DNA of 64,000 bases from Sinorhizobium numidicum. GTDB taxonomy: Bacteria; Pseudomonadota; Alphaproteobacteria; Rhizobiales; Rhizobiaceae. Within the stretch, counting starts at the first letter, position 1; each line of letters opens with the position of its first letter. Positions 1-7,563 of the stretch are shown here, piece after piece. The translations under genes and the position numbers were made by a program. The stretch is taken from positions 310,001 through 374,000 of the forward strand of contig NZ_CP120367.1 of NCBI RefSeq assembly GCF_029892045.1, in the 5' to 3' direction. The notes below the pieces were generated by a model. It did no database searches, was not told where the DNA came from, and saw nothing but the letters and a program-made list of their open reading frames with translations.

Positions 1-35
1 GACCCTGAGACGCCCATGACGATCAGACGGATCAT
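1..35 (-). CDS. gntK: Gluconokinase, 5' end only
   Basis: Only the first 11 codons and part of the twelfth are inside the window. They read MIRLIVMGVSGS, the beginning of the P-loop (MGVSGSGKS) typical of GntK-type gluconokinases, which phosphorylate D-gluconate to 6-phosphogluconate. The start lies 4 bases after the stop of the 5-keto-gluconate reductase gene, so the two are probably co-transcribed. The reductase delivers gluconate and the kinase would use it, so context and motif agree. An adenylate- or shikimate-kinase-like P-loop protein cannot be excluded from so few residues. Confidence 0.55.
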   Translation of the reverse strand, partial: MIRLIVMGVSG

Positions 36-39
36 TGGT

Positions 40-807
40 TCAAACGCTCGCTGTCATGCCCCCGTCGACGAACAGCGTCTGTCCGTTGACGAAGGAGGAG
101 GCCTCGCCCGCAAGGAAAACGGCGGCTCCAACGAGTTCCTCGACATTGCCCCAGCGTCCGGCCGGCGTGCGCTTCTCCAGCCACGCGGAAAATTCCGGAT
201 TGTCCACGAGTGCCTGATTGAGAGGCGTCTTGAAATAGCCGGGGGCGATGGCGTTGATCTGCAGCCCGTATTTCGCCCAGTCGGTCGCCATGCCGCGCGT
301 CAAGTTGCGGATCGCGCCTTTCGTCGCGGTATAGGGCGCGATCGAGGGGCGAGCCAGTTCGCTCTGGACCGAGGCAATATTGATGATCTTGCCTGCGCGG
401 CGGGCGATCATATGGCGGGCCACGGCCTGTCCAGCATAGAAGGCGCTGGAAACATTCGTTTGCAGCAGCATTTGCCACTTGTCGGCCGGAAAATCCTCAA
501 GAGGTGAGCGGAACTGCATTCCGGCGTTGTTGACGAGAATGTCGATCGCGCCGATTTCCGTCTCAATCCGTTCGATGCCAGCCTGGACTGATATCTGGTC
601 GGTGACGTCAAAACTCGAAGGCTGGGCGACATGGCCCTCGGTTCGAAGGACATTGACCGCGTCAGCTATTCGCGTTTCGTCGCGGCCATTGATGACAACC
701 GCGGCGCCGTGCTCTGCGAGCCCGCGCGCAAGCGCAAATCCAATCCCTTGGCTGGAACCTGTTACGAGTGCCAGGCGGCCCGAAAGATCAAAAAGCTTAA
801 ATCGCAT
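40..807 (-). CDS. idnO: SDR-family gluconate 5-dehydrogenase (5-keto-D-gluconate reductase)
   Basis: A 255-residue classical short-chain dehydrogenase. The nucleotide-binding motif TGSSQGIG is near residue 16, NNAG near 90, and the catalytic YTATK follows a serine-containing IASVQ segment. The family interconverts 5-keto-D-gluconate and D-gluconate with NAD(P)H. I chose the ATG at 807 because AGGGGG precedes it and the protein then begins MRFKLFDLSGR; a longer reading to 837 adds ten unconserved residues. It is divergent from the L-idonate dehydrogenase gene and is followed by gluconokinase, giving the route L-idonate, 5-ketogluconate, gluconate, 6-phosphogluconate. The SDR assignment is firm; the substrate rests largely on neighbours. 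Confidence 0.85.
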   Translation of the reverse strand: MRFKLFDLSGRLALVTGSSQGIGFALARGLAEHGAAVVINGRDETRIADAVNVLRTEGHVAQPSSFDVTDQISVQAGIERIETEIGAIDILVNNAGMQFRSPLEDFPADKWQMLLQTNVSSAFYAGQAVARHMIARRAGKIINIASVQSELARPSIAPYTATKGAIRNLTRGMATDWAKYGLQINAIAPGYFKTPLNQALVDNPEFSAWLEKRTPAGRWGNVEELVGAAVFLAGEASSFVNGQTLFVDGGMTASV

Positions 808-867
808 TCTTGCCCCCTTCGAAGTGCATGCTTCCATTCGAATGGCGTCCTCGCCGCCATCTTCCGC

Positions 868-895
868 TTGACATAAATGTTATCGATAACATAAT
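868..895 (+). promoter_or_regulatory. Candidate promoter of the idonate dehydrogenase gene
   Basis: TTGACA at 868-873 and CATAAT at 890-895 are separated by 16 bases, a sigma-70-like arrangement ending 24 bases before the ATG at 920. The spacer contains most of the 16-bp palindrome described separately, so a repressor bound there would block this promoter. A promoter for the divergent reductase gene probably lies in the same interval, but I could not fix its boxes. Confidence 0.5.
877..892. promoter_or_regulatory. Perfect 16-bp palindrome, GntR/IdnR-type operator
   Basis: ATGTTATCGATAACAT is a perfect inverted repeat between two divergent idonate/gluconate genes. The half-site ATGTTA matches the operators bound by the LacI-family regulators GntR and IdnR of enteric bacteria, which control these same genes. 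A LacI-family repressor responding to a gluconate or idonate derivative is therefore the likely ligand. No such regulator gene is inside the window. Confidence 0.65.
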
Positions 896-919
896 CAAGC
901 TCCAGCGGGAGGAAAGCTC

Positions 920-1954
920 ATGAAATCCGTTGTCATTCACGCGGCGAAAGACCTGCGTATCGAAGATCGCGCCGCCGAGGCAGTAGGTCCCGGCCAGGTG
1001 GAAATCGCCATTCAGGCGGGCGGTGTTTGTGGCTCGGATCTCCATTATTATAACCACGGGGGTTTTGGCGCGATACGATTGCGCGAGCCGATGATTCTCG
1101 GTCATGAAATCGCCGGAACGATCAGTGCGCTCGGCTCCCGGGTTAGCGGCTTGTCCGTTGGCGATCGTGTTGCGGTCTCGCCGAGCAGGCCATGCAATGC
1201 ATGCGAATATTGCCTGCGCGGGCTGCAGAATCACTGCACGCACATGCGCTTCTATGGTAGCGCCATGCCCGTGCCTCATATTCAGGGAGGCTTCCGTCAG
1301 CTCCTTGTCGCCGACGGCTGGCAGTGCCACAAGGTCGCCGACGGCGTCTCCATTAACGAAGCTGCATTTGCCGAGCCCTTTGCCGTGACGCTCCACGCTG
1401 TCAAACGAGCGGGCGCCCTCATCGGCAAGCGCGTTCTGGTGACAGGCTGCGGGCCGATCGGAACGCTTGCCATTCTTGCCGCGCGCGCTCATGGGGCGCA
1501 GGAGATCGTCGCGACCGACGTAATAGACTCGGTGCTGGAAAAAGCCCGTGTGGTCGGCGCGGAGCGAACCATCAATGTCGCCGAGCGCCCGCAGGATCTC
1601 TCGGCGTATTCAACCGGTAAAGGTTCGTTCGACGTGATGTTCGAAGCGTCGGGAAACGAGCGGGCCTTGCGCGCCGGCATCGAGACGCTGCGCCCGCGCG
1701 GCATCTTGATGCAACTCGGTCTCGGCGGCGACGTCTCCGTCCCGCTCAACATGATCGTTTCCAAGGAAATCGACATGCGGGGCTCTTTCCGTTTCCATGA
1801 GGAATTCGCCCTCGCAGTCGATCTCATCAATAGGCGTGTCGTTAACGTCATGCCGCTGCTCACGGATATATTTCCGCTGGAGCAAGCGGTGCTCGCCTTC
1901 GAAACGGCTGGCGATCGCACCCGCGCGATGAAGGTACAATTGAGTTTTGCCTGA
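920..1954 (+). CDS. idnD: Zinc-dependent L-idonate 5-dehydrogenase
   Basis: A 344-residue medium-chain alcohol dehydrogenase. The GroES-like N-terminal half carries the catalytic-zinc motifs GGVCGSDLHYY and GHEIAG, and a structural-zinc cluster CNACEYCLRGLQNHC. The Rossmann motif TGCGPIGTLAI follows near residue 177. Members oxidise L-idonate to 5-keto-D-gluconate, which the divergently encoded reductase would convert to gluconate. The ATG at 920 is preceded by GGGAGGAAAG. Sorbitol/xylitol dehydrogenases share this fold, so the exact polyol is inferred from the neighbouring idnO and gluconokinase genes. Confidence 0.85.
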   Translation: MKSVVIHAAKDLRIEDRAAEAVGPGQVEIAIQAGGVCGSDLHYYNHGGFGAIRLREPMILGHEIAGTISALGSRVSGLSVGDRVAVSPSRPCNACEYCLRGLQNHCTHMRFYGSAMPVPHIQGGFRQLLVADGWQCHKVADGVSINEAAFAEPFAVTLHAVKRAGALIGKRVLVTGCGPIGTLAILAARAHGAQEIVATDVIDSVLEKARVVGAERTINVAERPQDLSAYSTGKGSFDVMFEASGNERALRAGIETLRPRGILMQLGLGGDVSVPLNMIVSKEIDMRGSFRFHEEFALAVDLINRRVVNVMPLLTDIFPLEQAVLAFETAGDRTRAMKVQLSFA

Positions 1955-2237
1955 CCCCAACGATGGTTCATCGGACCGGCGAAGGCGCGCCGGCCTCTAA
2001 GGCGGCGCCAGCTTCGCTGAAGATCGCATCTTCGCCCCGGATGAGATCAGCCCGCAATTCCGGCCGGCCTTGAGATATGTTAGATTAAGCTGGTGCGTTT
2101 TGATCTTCGCGTCTGGACGGCGTGGGGGCATGCGGCCCTAATTTGCAGATGCCGCAAATTGTAACGTTTTCCTCCACAGCGACTTAATTCCTCACCGGTA
2201 GCGTTCTTGCACAAGTTCAGGAACGGGGAATAAACCT

Positions 2238-2543
2238 GTGAAAACGAATTCGAAAGTCATATCAGGTATATCCGACGGCCACGCGAAGATAGCCCGTTGC
2301 GTATTGGTAACTTTGCTTGCAGCTACGCATGTGGCGTGCTCATCAACGCCTGATCAGACTATTGTAACGTCGTCGCTGACTAAAGAAATCAGCTCACCAA
2401 TACAAAACAAAAAAAGCACAAAAGTTAAACAAGCCGCAACGCACAGAGCCATCAAGCTTGCCAGCGTAAATTATCTCGGCCGAGCACCCTATATCTGCAC
2501 GCCAAGCGGATTTGGGAGCACATCGCGTTGCTTCATGCGATAA
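2238..2543 (+). CDS. Small exported protein, possible lipoprotein, function unknown
   Basis: A 101-residue protein starting at GTG 2238, with GGGGA upstream. A basic N-terminus and the hydrophobic segment VLVTLLAATHVAC suggest export. The Cys at residue 34 could be lipidated, but His at the -3 position is unusual for a lipobox, so lipidation is uncertain. The mature part is short, rich in Lys, Ser and Thr, and ends in a cysteine-flanked block, CTPSGFGSTSRC. The 283 bases upstream (1955-2237) hold no gene I can support. It converges on the APS operon, and its function is unknown. Confidence 0.55.
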   Translation: MKTNSKVISGISDGHAKIARCVLVTLLAATHVACSSTPDQTIVTSSLTKEISSPIQNKKSTKVKQAATHRAIKLASVNYLGRAPYICTPSGFGSTSRCFMR

Positions 2544-2547
2544 AGGC

Positions 2548-2621
2548 GGAGTTGCGCGCCGACGCCGGGCTCATCTGCGGAGCCGAATTATGCTCTAGCG
2601 TCGGTTCCCCTGCGCAACTCC
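2548..2621. repeat. Nested inverted repeat between convergent genes
   Basis: GGAGTTGCGC (2548-2557) pairs perfectly with GCGCAACTCC (2612-2621). Inside, CCGACGC (2559-2565) pairs with GCGTCGG (2598-2604), and a short GCTC/GAGC stem sits in the middle. The element fills the gap between the small exported protein and apsH2, whose 3' ends face each other, so it could serve as a bidirectional transcription end. It also resembles the palindromic intergenic mosaic elements of rhizobia. There is no T-run. Confidence 0.55.
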
Positions 2622-2634
2622 TTCCGGGGGAAGG

Positions 2635-3144
2635 TCAATTAGCCCGCTGAATCCGCGACTCGATCTTACCGACTCGGGCGCTGACGTAATTGCCGCGGCG
2701 CAGCTTGGCGAATTCATCGCTCTCCTGTGCCGGGGCGTTTCGGAAGACGTACCATTGTCCATCCGGTTCGCGCTTTTGATAGATGACGCCGCGCACCTTT
2801 CGGTGGCTGAAGCAGGTGGTCGCGGGTGCCGAGCCGCTTTTGGCATGCCAATCGGCCTTGAAGCAGAGTTTTCCCGGTCCCGTGATGAACCACCTGCCGA
2901 CCCCGTATGAGGGCGATCCGTTTTCCTTCGACCAGGCAGTGAAGCGGCGTTCCCGGACCGAAAAATAGCCTGCGCCATCTTTCCATATCCAGGACTTCTG
3001 ACCGTAGAGGCTGTGGATCTCCGCATGAGTCAACGCTGTTGCGTTCTTCGCGACCGGACGCCCTGCGGCAGCTTCGGCCGGTGTAGTCGCTCCGAGGCCA
3101 CCGACGAAAGCGGCAATCAAGAGTATTTTGCGCAGTTTCGACAT
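2635..3144 (-). CDS. apsH2: Secreted DUF995 protein ApsH2, last gene of the APS operon
   Basis: A 169-residue protein with a clear Sec signal peptide (basic start, hydrophobic core IAAFVGGLGA, cleavage near AEA-A). The mature region is the DUF995 type: LYGQKSWIW, a RRFTAW segment, WFITGPGKLCFKADW, a second conserved Cys in TCFSH, and GQWYVF. The cysteine pair may form a disulfide in the periplasm. AAGGAG precedes the ATG. It lies 27 bases after apsE and is a paralogue of apsH1. In S. meliloti these two genes belong to the c-di-GMP/CuxR-activated operon for an arabinose-containing polysaccharide; their biochemical role is not known to me. Confidence 0.8.
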   Translation of the reverse strand: MSKLRKILLIAAFVGGLGATTPAEAAAGRPVAKNATALTHAEIHSLYGQKSWIWKDGAGYFSVRERRFTAWSKENGSPSYGVGRWFITGPGKLCFKADWHAKSGSAPATTCFSHRKVRGVIYQKREPDGQWYVFRNAPAQESDEFAKLRRGNYVSARVGKIESRIQRAN

Positions 3145-3171
3145 GTTGTGCTCCTTCTCCGGTCCCGCCGG

Positions 3172-4125
3172 TCAGTTGACAGCTTCTCTGACGACCCGCC
3201 AGTCGGGGCGTCCGTAGCCTTCGGGCCACTCGTAGATCTCGCGGTCGTTGAAGTAGACGACGGCGGTCAAAGCGGGGAACTCGGCATGCGGCTTCGTTAC
3301 GGTTTCGGCCCAGTTGCGCACGTAGGAGGCGTCGCCTTCATACCCGAGTTCGGCGACCATGATCGGCTTGCCAAAACCTTGAACGCGGTTATATCCGGGC
3401 GTCAGGCGTTCGGAGAACGTCTGGTCGCGGCCAACTTTGTCATGGTCGTATTTCTGAAGACCGAAGACCGAAAGCCCCACGATATCTACGACATCGTCAC
3501 CGGGGTAAAAGGCCTCCAGCCCCTCGTTCCCCTTGGGTGACCACACGTATTTTGCGTTCTTGAGATGCATCTTGCAGACGTTCACCATCCGGCGGAAGGC
3601 CGCCGCGAAGTCCTGCGGCCGCCAGTGCGCCCAGGAAAATTGATTGTCGGTTTCGTCCATTTCCTGGCCCCACCTGATGATAATAGGGCTTTTCAGGGTG
3701 GCGGCGGTCGAACAGACGGCGGCCATGTTCTTGTCGCGCTCGCCACTGAGAATGCTGCTGAGCAGCTCTTCCGCCGAGAGCCGCCAGTCTGGTGACCAGG
3801 ACCAGGGTTCGATCGTGATCATCAGGGAACGCCCGCGCGCCTTTGCGTAGTCGTCCGCAAGTGCGAGCGTGGAAAGTTCCACGTCTTCCCAGGGAAGAAA
3901 TAGATGTTCGATCTTGGAGCTTGATGGCGCGCCGAAATCGCCATGCGGATCATAGGCGCCGAAGTCGATCGATTCCTTGGTGAGGACGGGTCTCTTGTCC
4001 GACGACGTCGCCGCCGTCGTTGAATTCGCATCGGGAAGTCCCCGGGGCATGTTGGCGGCCAGGACTGCTCCTGACAGCAACAGACCGGCAAATGAGAGGG
4101 CAATTGCCTTTGACGTTCGGTTCAT
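3172..4125 (-). CDS. apsE: Periplasmic GH26-like glycoside hydrolase ApsE
   Basis: A 317-residue protein with a Sec signal peptide (start MNRTSKAIALSF, cleavage near VLA-A). It resembles GH26 beta-mannanase/endoglucanase folds: the candidate acid/base Glu is in IIRWGQEMDE and the candidate nucleophile Glu in PIMVAELGYEG, both at barrel strand ends as expected for clan GH-A. The ATG at 4125 overlaps the apsH1 stop (ATGA). Sitting between a processive synthase and two DUF995 genes, it probably trims or releases the polymer, as cellulase genes do in cellulose operons. Its substrate should be the arabinose/xylose-containing polymer, which is inference. Confidence 0.8.
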   Translation of the reverse strand: MNRTSKAIALSFAGLLLSGAVLAANMPRGLPDANSTTAATSSDKRPVLTKESIDFGAYDPHGDFGAPSSSKIEHLFLPWEDVELSTLALADDYAKARGRSLMITIEPWSWSPDWRLSAEELLSSILSGERDKNMAAVCSTAATLKSPIIIRWGQEMDETDNQFSWAHWRPQDFAAAFRRMVNVCKMHLKNAKYVWSPKGNEGLEAFYPGDDVVDIVGLSVFGLQKYDHDKVGRDQTFSERLTPGYNRVQGFGKPIMVAELGYEGDASYVRNWAETVTKPHAEFPALTAVVYFNDREIYEWPEGYGRPDWRVVREAVN

Positions 4126-4745
4126 TGTGCTTCTCCAGTCTGTTCGTGCCGGTGCTCGGGACGAACCGTTCGCGCTTTCGGTTGGCTTTGCTCCGGCTGT
4201 ACCGGCTGGGATGCGATGAAGTTCTGAATGATCGGAAGCTTGGCTTCGACGAGGTCTTCTTTGACGAGTTTGTTGAACTCGTCCGACTGCGCCGGCTTCG
4301 AGTGTTTGAAGACGTACCATTCGCCGGCGGGCTCCCGCTTTTGATAGATGGTGCTGCCGAGAATCCGGTGGCTGAAGCACGTCTTGTCGCGCGACGTCGC
4401 GGTCTGGCTATGCCAATCCGCCTTCAGGCAAAGCTGGCCGCTATCGGTCAGGATCCATCGACCTTCGGCCCAACTGGCGTCGGTGTCCGATTGCGTCCAG
4501 GCCGTGAAACGGCGGCCTTCGTCCTGCATCCGGCCAGCGCCGTTCGCCCATTTCCAGCTCTTGCCGCGAAAGATCATGTAGACCTCTGCGCCGGTCATGG
4601 GGCGGGTGTCTTTCGGCATTACGTCTTCGGCGGAGGCTGGCGATTGGACAGTCACTGCGGCAATTGCCGCAAGACCAAAGCCAAGGGTTCGAAGAGGCGT
4701 GCGGCTGCGAGGTATTTTTCGATCAATGAAGATTTTTCCTGTCAT
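4122..4745 (-). CDS. apsH1: Secreted DUF995 protein ApsH1
   Basis: A 207-residue paralogue of apsH2, with a long basic N-region, a hydrophobic core and a probable cleavage at ASA-E. It shows the same DUF995 pattern: FRGKSWKWANGAG, RRFTAW, GRWILTDSGQLCLKADWH, KTCFSHRI and GEWYVF. A proline- and glutamine-rich tail of about 35 residues, absent from apsH2, extends the C-terminus. The ATG at 4745 has AGGGGAAAG upstream and overlaps the apsS stop. Translational coupling through apsS-apsH1-apsE implies roughly matched production. It is likely a periplasmic accessory factor for the polymer. Confidence 0.8.
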   Translation of the reverse strand: MTGKIFIDRKIPRSRTPLRTLGFGLAAIAAVTVQSPASAEDVMPKDTRPMTGAEVYMIFRGKSWKWANGAGRMQDEGRRFTAWTQSDTDASWAEGRWILTDSGQLCLKADWHSQTATSRDKTCFSHRILGSTIYQKREPAGEWYVFKHSKPAQSDEFNKLVKEDLVEAKLPIIQNFIASQPVQPEQSQPKARTVRPEHRHEQTGEAQ

Positions 4746-6580
4746 GGTCTTTCCCCTTGCGCGCTGTCCCATGTTGCTTGCGGAGCGGCGATCCATCGCG
4801 GATTGAAGACGATCCTGCGCAAGGCGGTACCGTCGTTCCCGGCGCCTGCGACTGCATAGCGTTCCTCAAAGAGACGGAAGCTACCGGCACCCCAGGCAAG
4901 CGCCTCCAATCCGTCTTTGCCGTGCTCTGCGGTAGCGACGCCGGGCAAGACGATGAGCGAAAGTAGCCCGGCCGCCATTGCCGGCCGATACAGACGCGTT
5001 GCAGCTCTCACCGTGTTCTCGCGAGAGTGTTGGATGACGATGACCAGCAAGAGCGCGGCATAGATCGCGGCGTTCAGGATCGAAAAAAGGTAGAAGCCCT
5101 TGGTTTCTCCGGCATCATCAACGAAGAGGACTGGCAACAGAGCCCAAAGGACCAACAAGGCGTAAGGTGAAAGCACGCGCAACGGGACTGGATCGACCTC
5201 GGATCCACCCTTCGGCGTCACCCGAAAATCGACGAAGGATCCCGCGATCCAGTCGCGCGCAGCGGCAAGCGTTCCCGCCAGTGCCCAGGGCCAGCGTGCA
5301 AAGAGAAACAGGACGCATTCCCAGGTAAGGATTTTTGCGTGGAACGGACGGAAAGTACCACTTGCCCGCCAACGATATGCCAGCAGCATCAGAACGATGG
5401 ACAGCGGAGCGAAATGCGCCACAAAGCTGGGATAGGTTACCGCCACGAAATTCTCGCCGCGCAGCAACGCGATGACCGGCATGGCGAACATCAGTGCCAT
5501 GAAAAACGCGAAGAGCGGATACCAGAGCTGCGAGAACAGGAACTGAAATTTCAAACGCAGGGGAAGCCGGCCGATCAGGCGCGGGGAGTATTGCAGGAGC
5601 AGCATCATAAGGCTACGCGACCACTGGAACTCCTGCGTCACGAGATCGGAGAAGGTACGCGGCCCGTCACCATGCGCGATTGCATCGAGCGCATGCACGC
5701 CGCGCCAACCATAGGCGTTCATCATCAATGTGGTCGAATGATCTTCCGCAAGCTCGGGACCGAGCCCGCCGATCTCTTTTAGCGCTGAGGTGCGCACCGC
5801 ATAGTGGGATCCTATGCAGAGCGGCGCCAGTCCACCATTGTAGCCGGCCTGAAGCGAACCATGCATGCTTGCCTCTGCATAGAGCCTTCCACGCGCCGAC
5901 CAACTGTCTTTGGCATTCCTGTCGCATAAGCTCGGCGCCGAGACGTAGCCGACGGCGGGGTCGGCGAAAGGTCTGAGCATTTGGAAAAGGTAGCCACGCT
6001 CGGGAACATGATCGGCGTCGAGCTGAGCTACGAAGTCATAGCGGTCATAACCATAGTGGTCATAGAAGAAGGCAAGGTTACCTTCCTTGCAGCGCGTGCG
6101 CCTCGGCCAGGACGTGCGGTGGTAATCGGCCCGCCCTTTGCGCGTCGAGACCAACACGCCATGCCTGCGGCACCAGTCCAGGGTTTCGGGTGAGGGATCC
6201 TCGTCCGCAAGCCAGGTATCATGCGGCACATCTTGAGCAAGCATCGCCGTTAGCGTCTCCGACACGACGGAAAAGGGTTCGGATGGCGCCTTTGTCACGA
6301 CCATGGCGACGCGGCTGTTCGGCAGCAGGCGCAAGGGACCGCTTGGCTTCAAGGCGCGATAGAAGATCGCCATGAAATAGCCCGGCAGCAGGGTCACCCA
6401 GACAAGCACCGCCGTTACGATAATGGTTCCGACGAGACTGATGTGGTGGTCCGGCTTCAGCCACCAGGTCCAGAAGTAGACAAGGGCCCCAACCCAGACG
6501 GCGACCCCGCCCAGATATTCTATCCGCCGAACTCCGGTAAGCACGGGCACGAGAGCAGGCTCGCACGTCTCGCGGCTCAT
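4742..6580 (-). CDS. apsS: Cellulose-synthase-like GT2 polysaccharide synthase ApsS
   Basis: A 612-residue inner-membrane family-2 glycosyltransferase. Two N-terminal membrane segments precede a cytoplasmic catalytic domain with DADH (metal/UDP-binding DxD), AEDHS (catalytic base) and QEFQWSRS (the QxxRW-like acceptor motif), followed by about five hydrophobic segments. It would polymerise a UDP-sugar and move the chain across the inner membrane. The two upstream genes make UDP-xylose and UDP-L-arabinose, and S. meliloti ApsS makes an arabinose-containing polysaccharide. I see no PilZ-type domain, consistent with c-di-GMP acting here through the transcription factor CuxR. The start overlaps the uxe stop. 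Confidence 0.9.
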   Translation of the reverse strand: MSRETCEPALVPVLTGVRRIEYLGGVAVWVGALVYFWTWWLKPDHHISLVGTIIVTAVLVWVTLLPGYFMAIFYRALKPSGPLRLLPNSRVAMVVTKAPSEPFSVVSETLTAMLAQDVPHDTWLADEDPSPETLDWCRRHGVLVSTRKGRADYHRTSWPRRTRCKEGNLAFFYDHYGYDRYDFVAQLDADHVPERGYLFQMLRPFADPAVGYVSAPSLCDRNAKDSWSARGRLYAEASMHGSLQAGYNGGLAPLCIGSHYAVRTSALKEIGGLGPELAEDHSTTLMMNAYGWRGVHALDAIAHGDGPRTFSDLVTQEFQWSRSLMMLLLQYSPRLIGRLPLRLKFQFLFSQLWYPLFAFFMALMFAMPVIALLRGENFVAVTYPSFVAHFAPLSIVLMLLAYRWRASGTFRPFHAKILTWECVLFLFARWPWALAGTLAAARDWIAGSFVDFRVTPKGGSEVDPVPLRVLSPYALLVLWALLPVLFVDDAGETKGFYLFSILNAAIYAALLLVIVIQHSRENTVRAATRLYRPAMAAGLLSLIVLPGVATAEHGKDGLEALAWGAGSFRLFEERYAVAGAGNDGTALRRIVFNPRWIAAPQATWDSAQGERP

Positions 6581-7563
6581 GATCGCACCTCCAATCCGAA
6601 GAAGGGCGCCGCGGTCCGCACGATGGTCTGAAGGTCGGAATATCGCGTTGAGAAGCCAAGCAACTGATGGGCAAGGCTCGCGTCCGCATAAAGGGCCGGC
6701 GGATCGCCTGCCCGGCGCGGGCGTATCGCGACAGGGACGCTTCGCCCTGTCACCTCGGCGATGGTTCTCAGGACTTCCTTGATGGAAGCTCCACGCCCAG
6801 TTCCCAAATTAAGGGCGACATTCTCTCCGCCTTTTACGAGATGCCTGTATGCGAGAACGTGAGCCTGCGCGAGATCGGCGACATGGATATAGTCGCGAAC
6901 TGAGGTTCCATCGGTCGTGTCGTAGTCGTCGCCGAATATCTCCAAGCTTGGAATCCTGCCTGCAGCGGCCATGAGCGCACGCGGGATCAGGTGAGTTTCG
7001 GGATCGTGCCATTCACCGAGGTCGCCCTCCGGATCAGCACCGCAAGCGTTGAAATAACGCAGCGCCACGTAGCGTAGGCCGAAAGCCGCGGCGTAATCGG
7101 CGAGCATGTGTTCAGCAATCAGTTTTGTCTTGCCGTAAGGATTGATTGGAACCTGTGGTGACGCCTCGTCGATCGGCAGCATGTCCGGCACGCCATAGGT
7201 GGCGCAACTCGATGAAAAGATGATCTTGTCGACGCTAGCCCGGCGGCAGGTATCGACAAGAGACAGCGTCCCGCCGACATTGTTTTGGTAGTATTTTGCA
7301 GGGTCGGTCACGGATTCGCCGACATAGGCGGACGCGGCAAAGTGTATGACAGCATCCGGTTCGTACCGGTCGATCGTCTCGGCCAGGCGGTTGGAGTCGA
7401 GGATGTCGCCGTTAACGAATGGTCCCCAACGAACCGACGAGCGGTTGCCGGTCGTCAGATTATCGTAGACAACGGGCTCAATGCCTTCCGAGCGCAGACG
7501 TTTTGCGGTGTGACTGCCGATATAGCCGGCGCCACCCGTCACGAGGATGCGTTGAAGGGCCAT
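6577..7563 (-). CDS. uxe: UDP-xylose/UDP-sugar 4-epimerase
   Basis: A 328-residue extended SDR of the GalE family. The NAD-binding motif GGAGYIG is at the N-terminus, SSSCATYG precedes the catalytic NPYGKTK, and the remaining GalE signature residues are present. The S. meliloti counterpart, next to uxs1, interconverts UDP-xylose and UDP-L-arabinose and also acts on UDP-glucose/galactose. I took the ATG at 7563, which overlaps the uxs1 stop (TGATG). Position between uxs1 and apsS supports arabinose supply for the synthase. By sequence alone it could be annotated galE/exoB. Confidence 0.87.
   Translation of the reverse strand: MALQRILVTGGAGYIGSHTAKRLRSEGIEPVVYDNLTTGNRSSVRWGPFVNGDILDSNRLAETIDRYEPDAVIHFAASAYVGESVTDPAKYYQNNVGGTLSLVDTCRRASVDKIIFSSSCATYGVPDMLPIDEASPQVPINPYGKTKLIAEHMLADYAAAFGLRYVALRYFNACGADPEGDLGEWHDPETHLIPRALMAAAGRIPSLEIFGDDYDTTDGTSVRDYIHVADLAQAHVLAYRHLVKGGENVALNLGTGRGASIKEVLRTIAEVTGRSVPVAIRPRRAGDPPALYADASLAHQLLGFSTRYSDLQTIVRTAAPFFGLEVRS

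Noticed and set aside
1976..1993. Terminator after idnD (CCGGCG/CGCCGG hairpin)
   Set aside because: Only a 6-bp stem, followed by no T-run; too common in GC-rich sequence to annotate.
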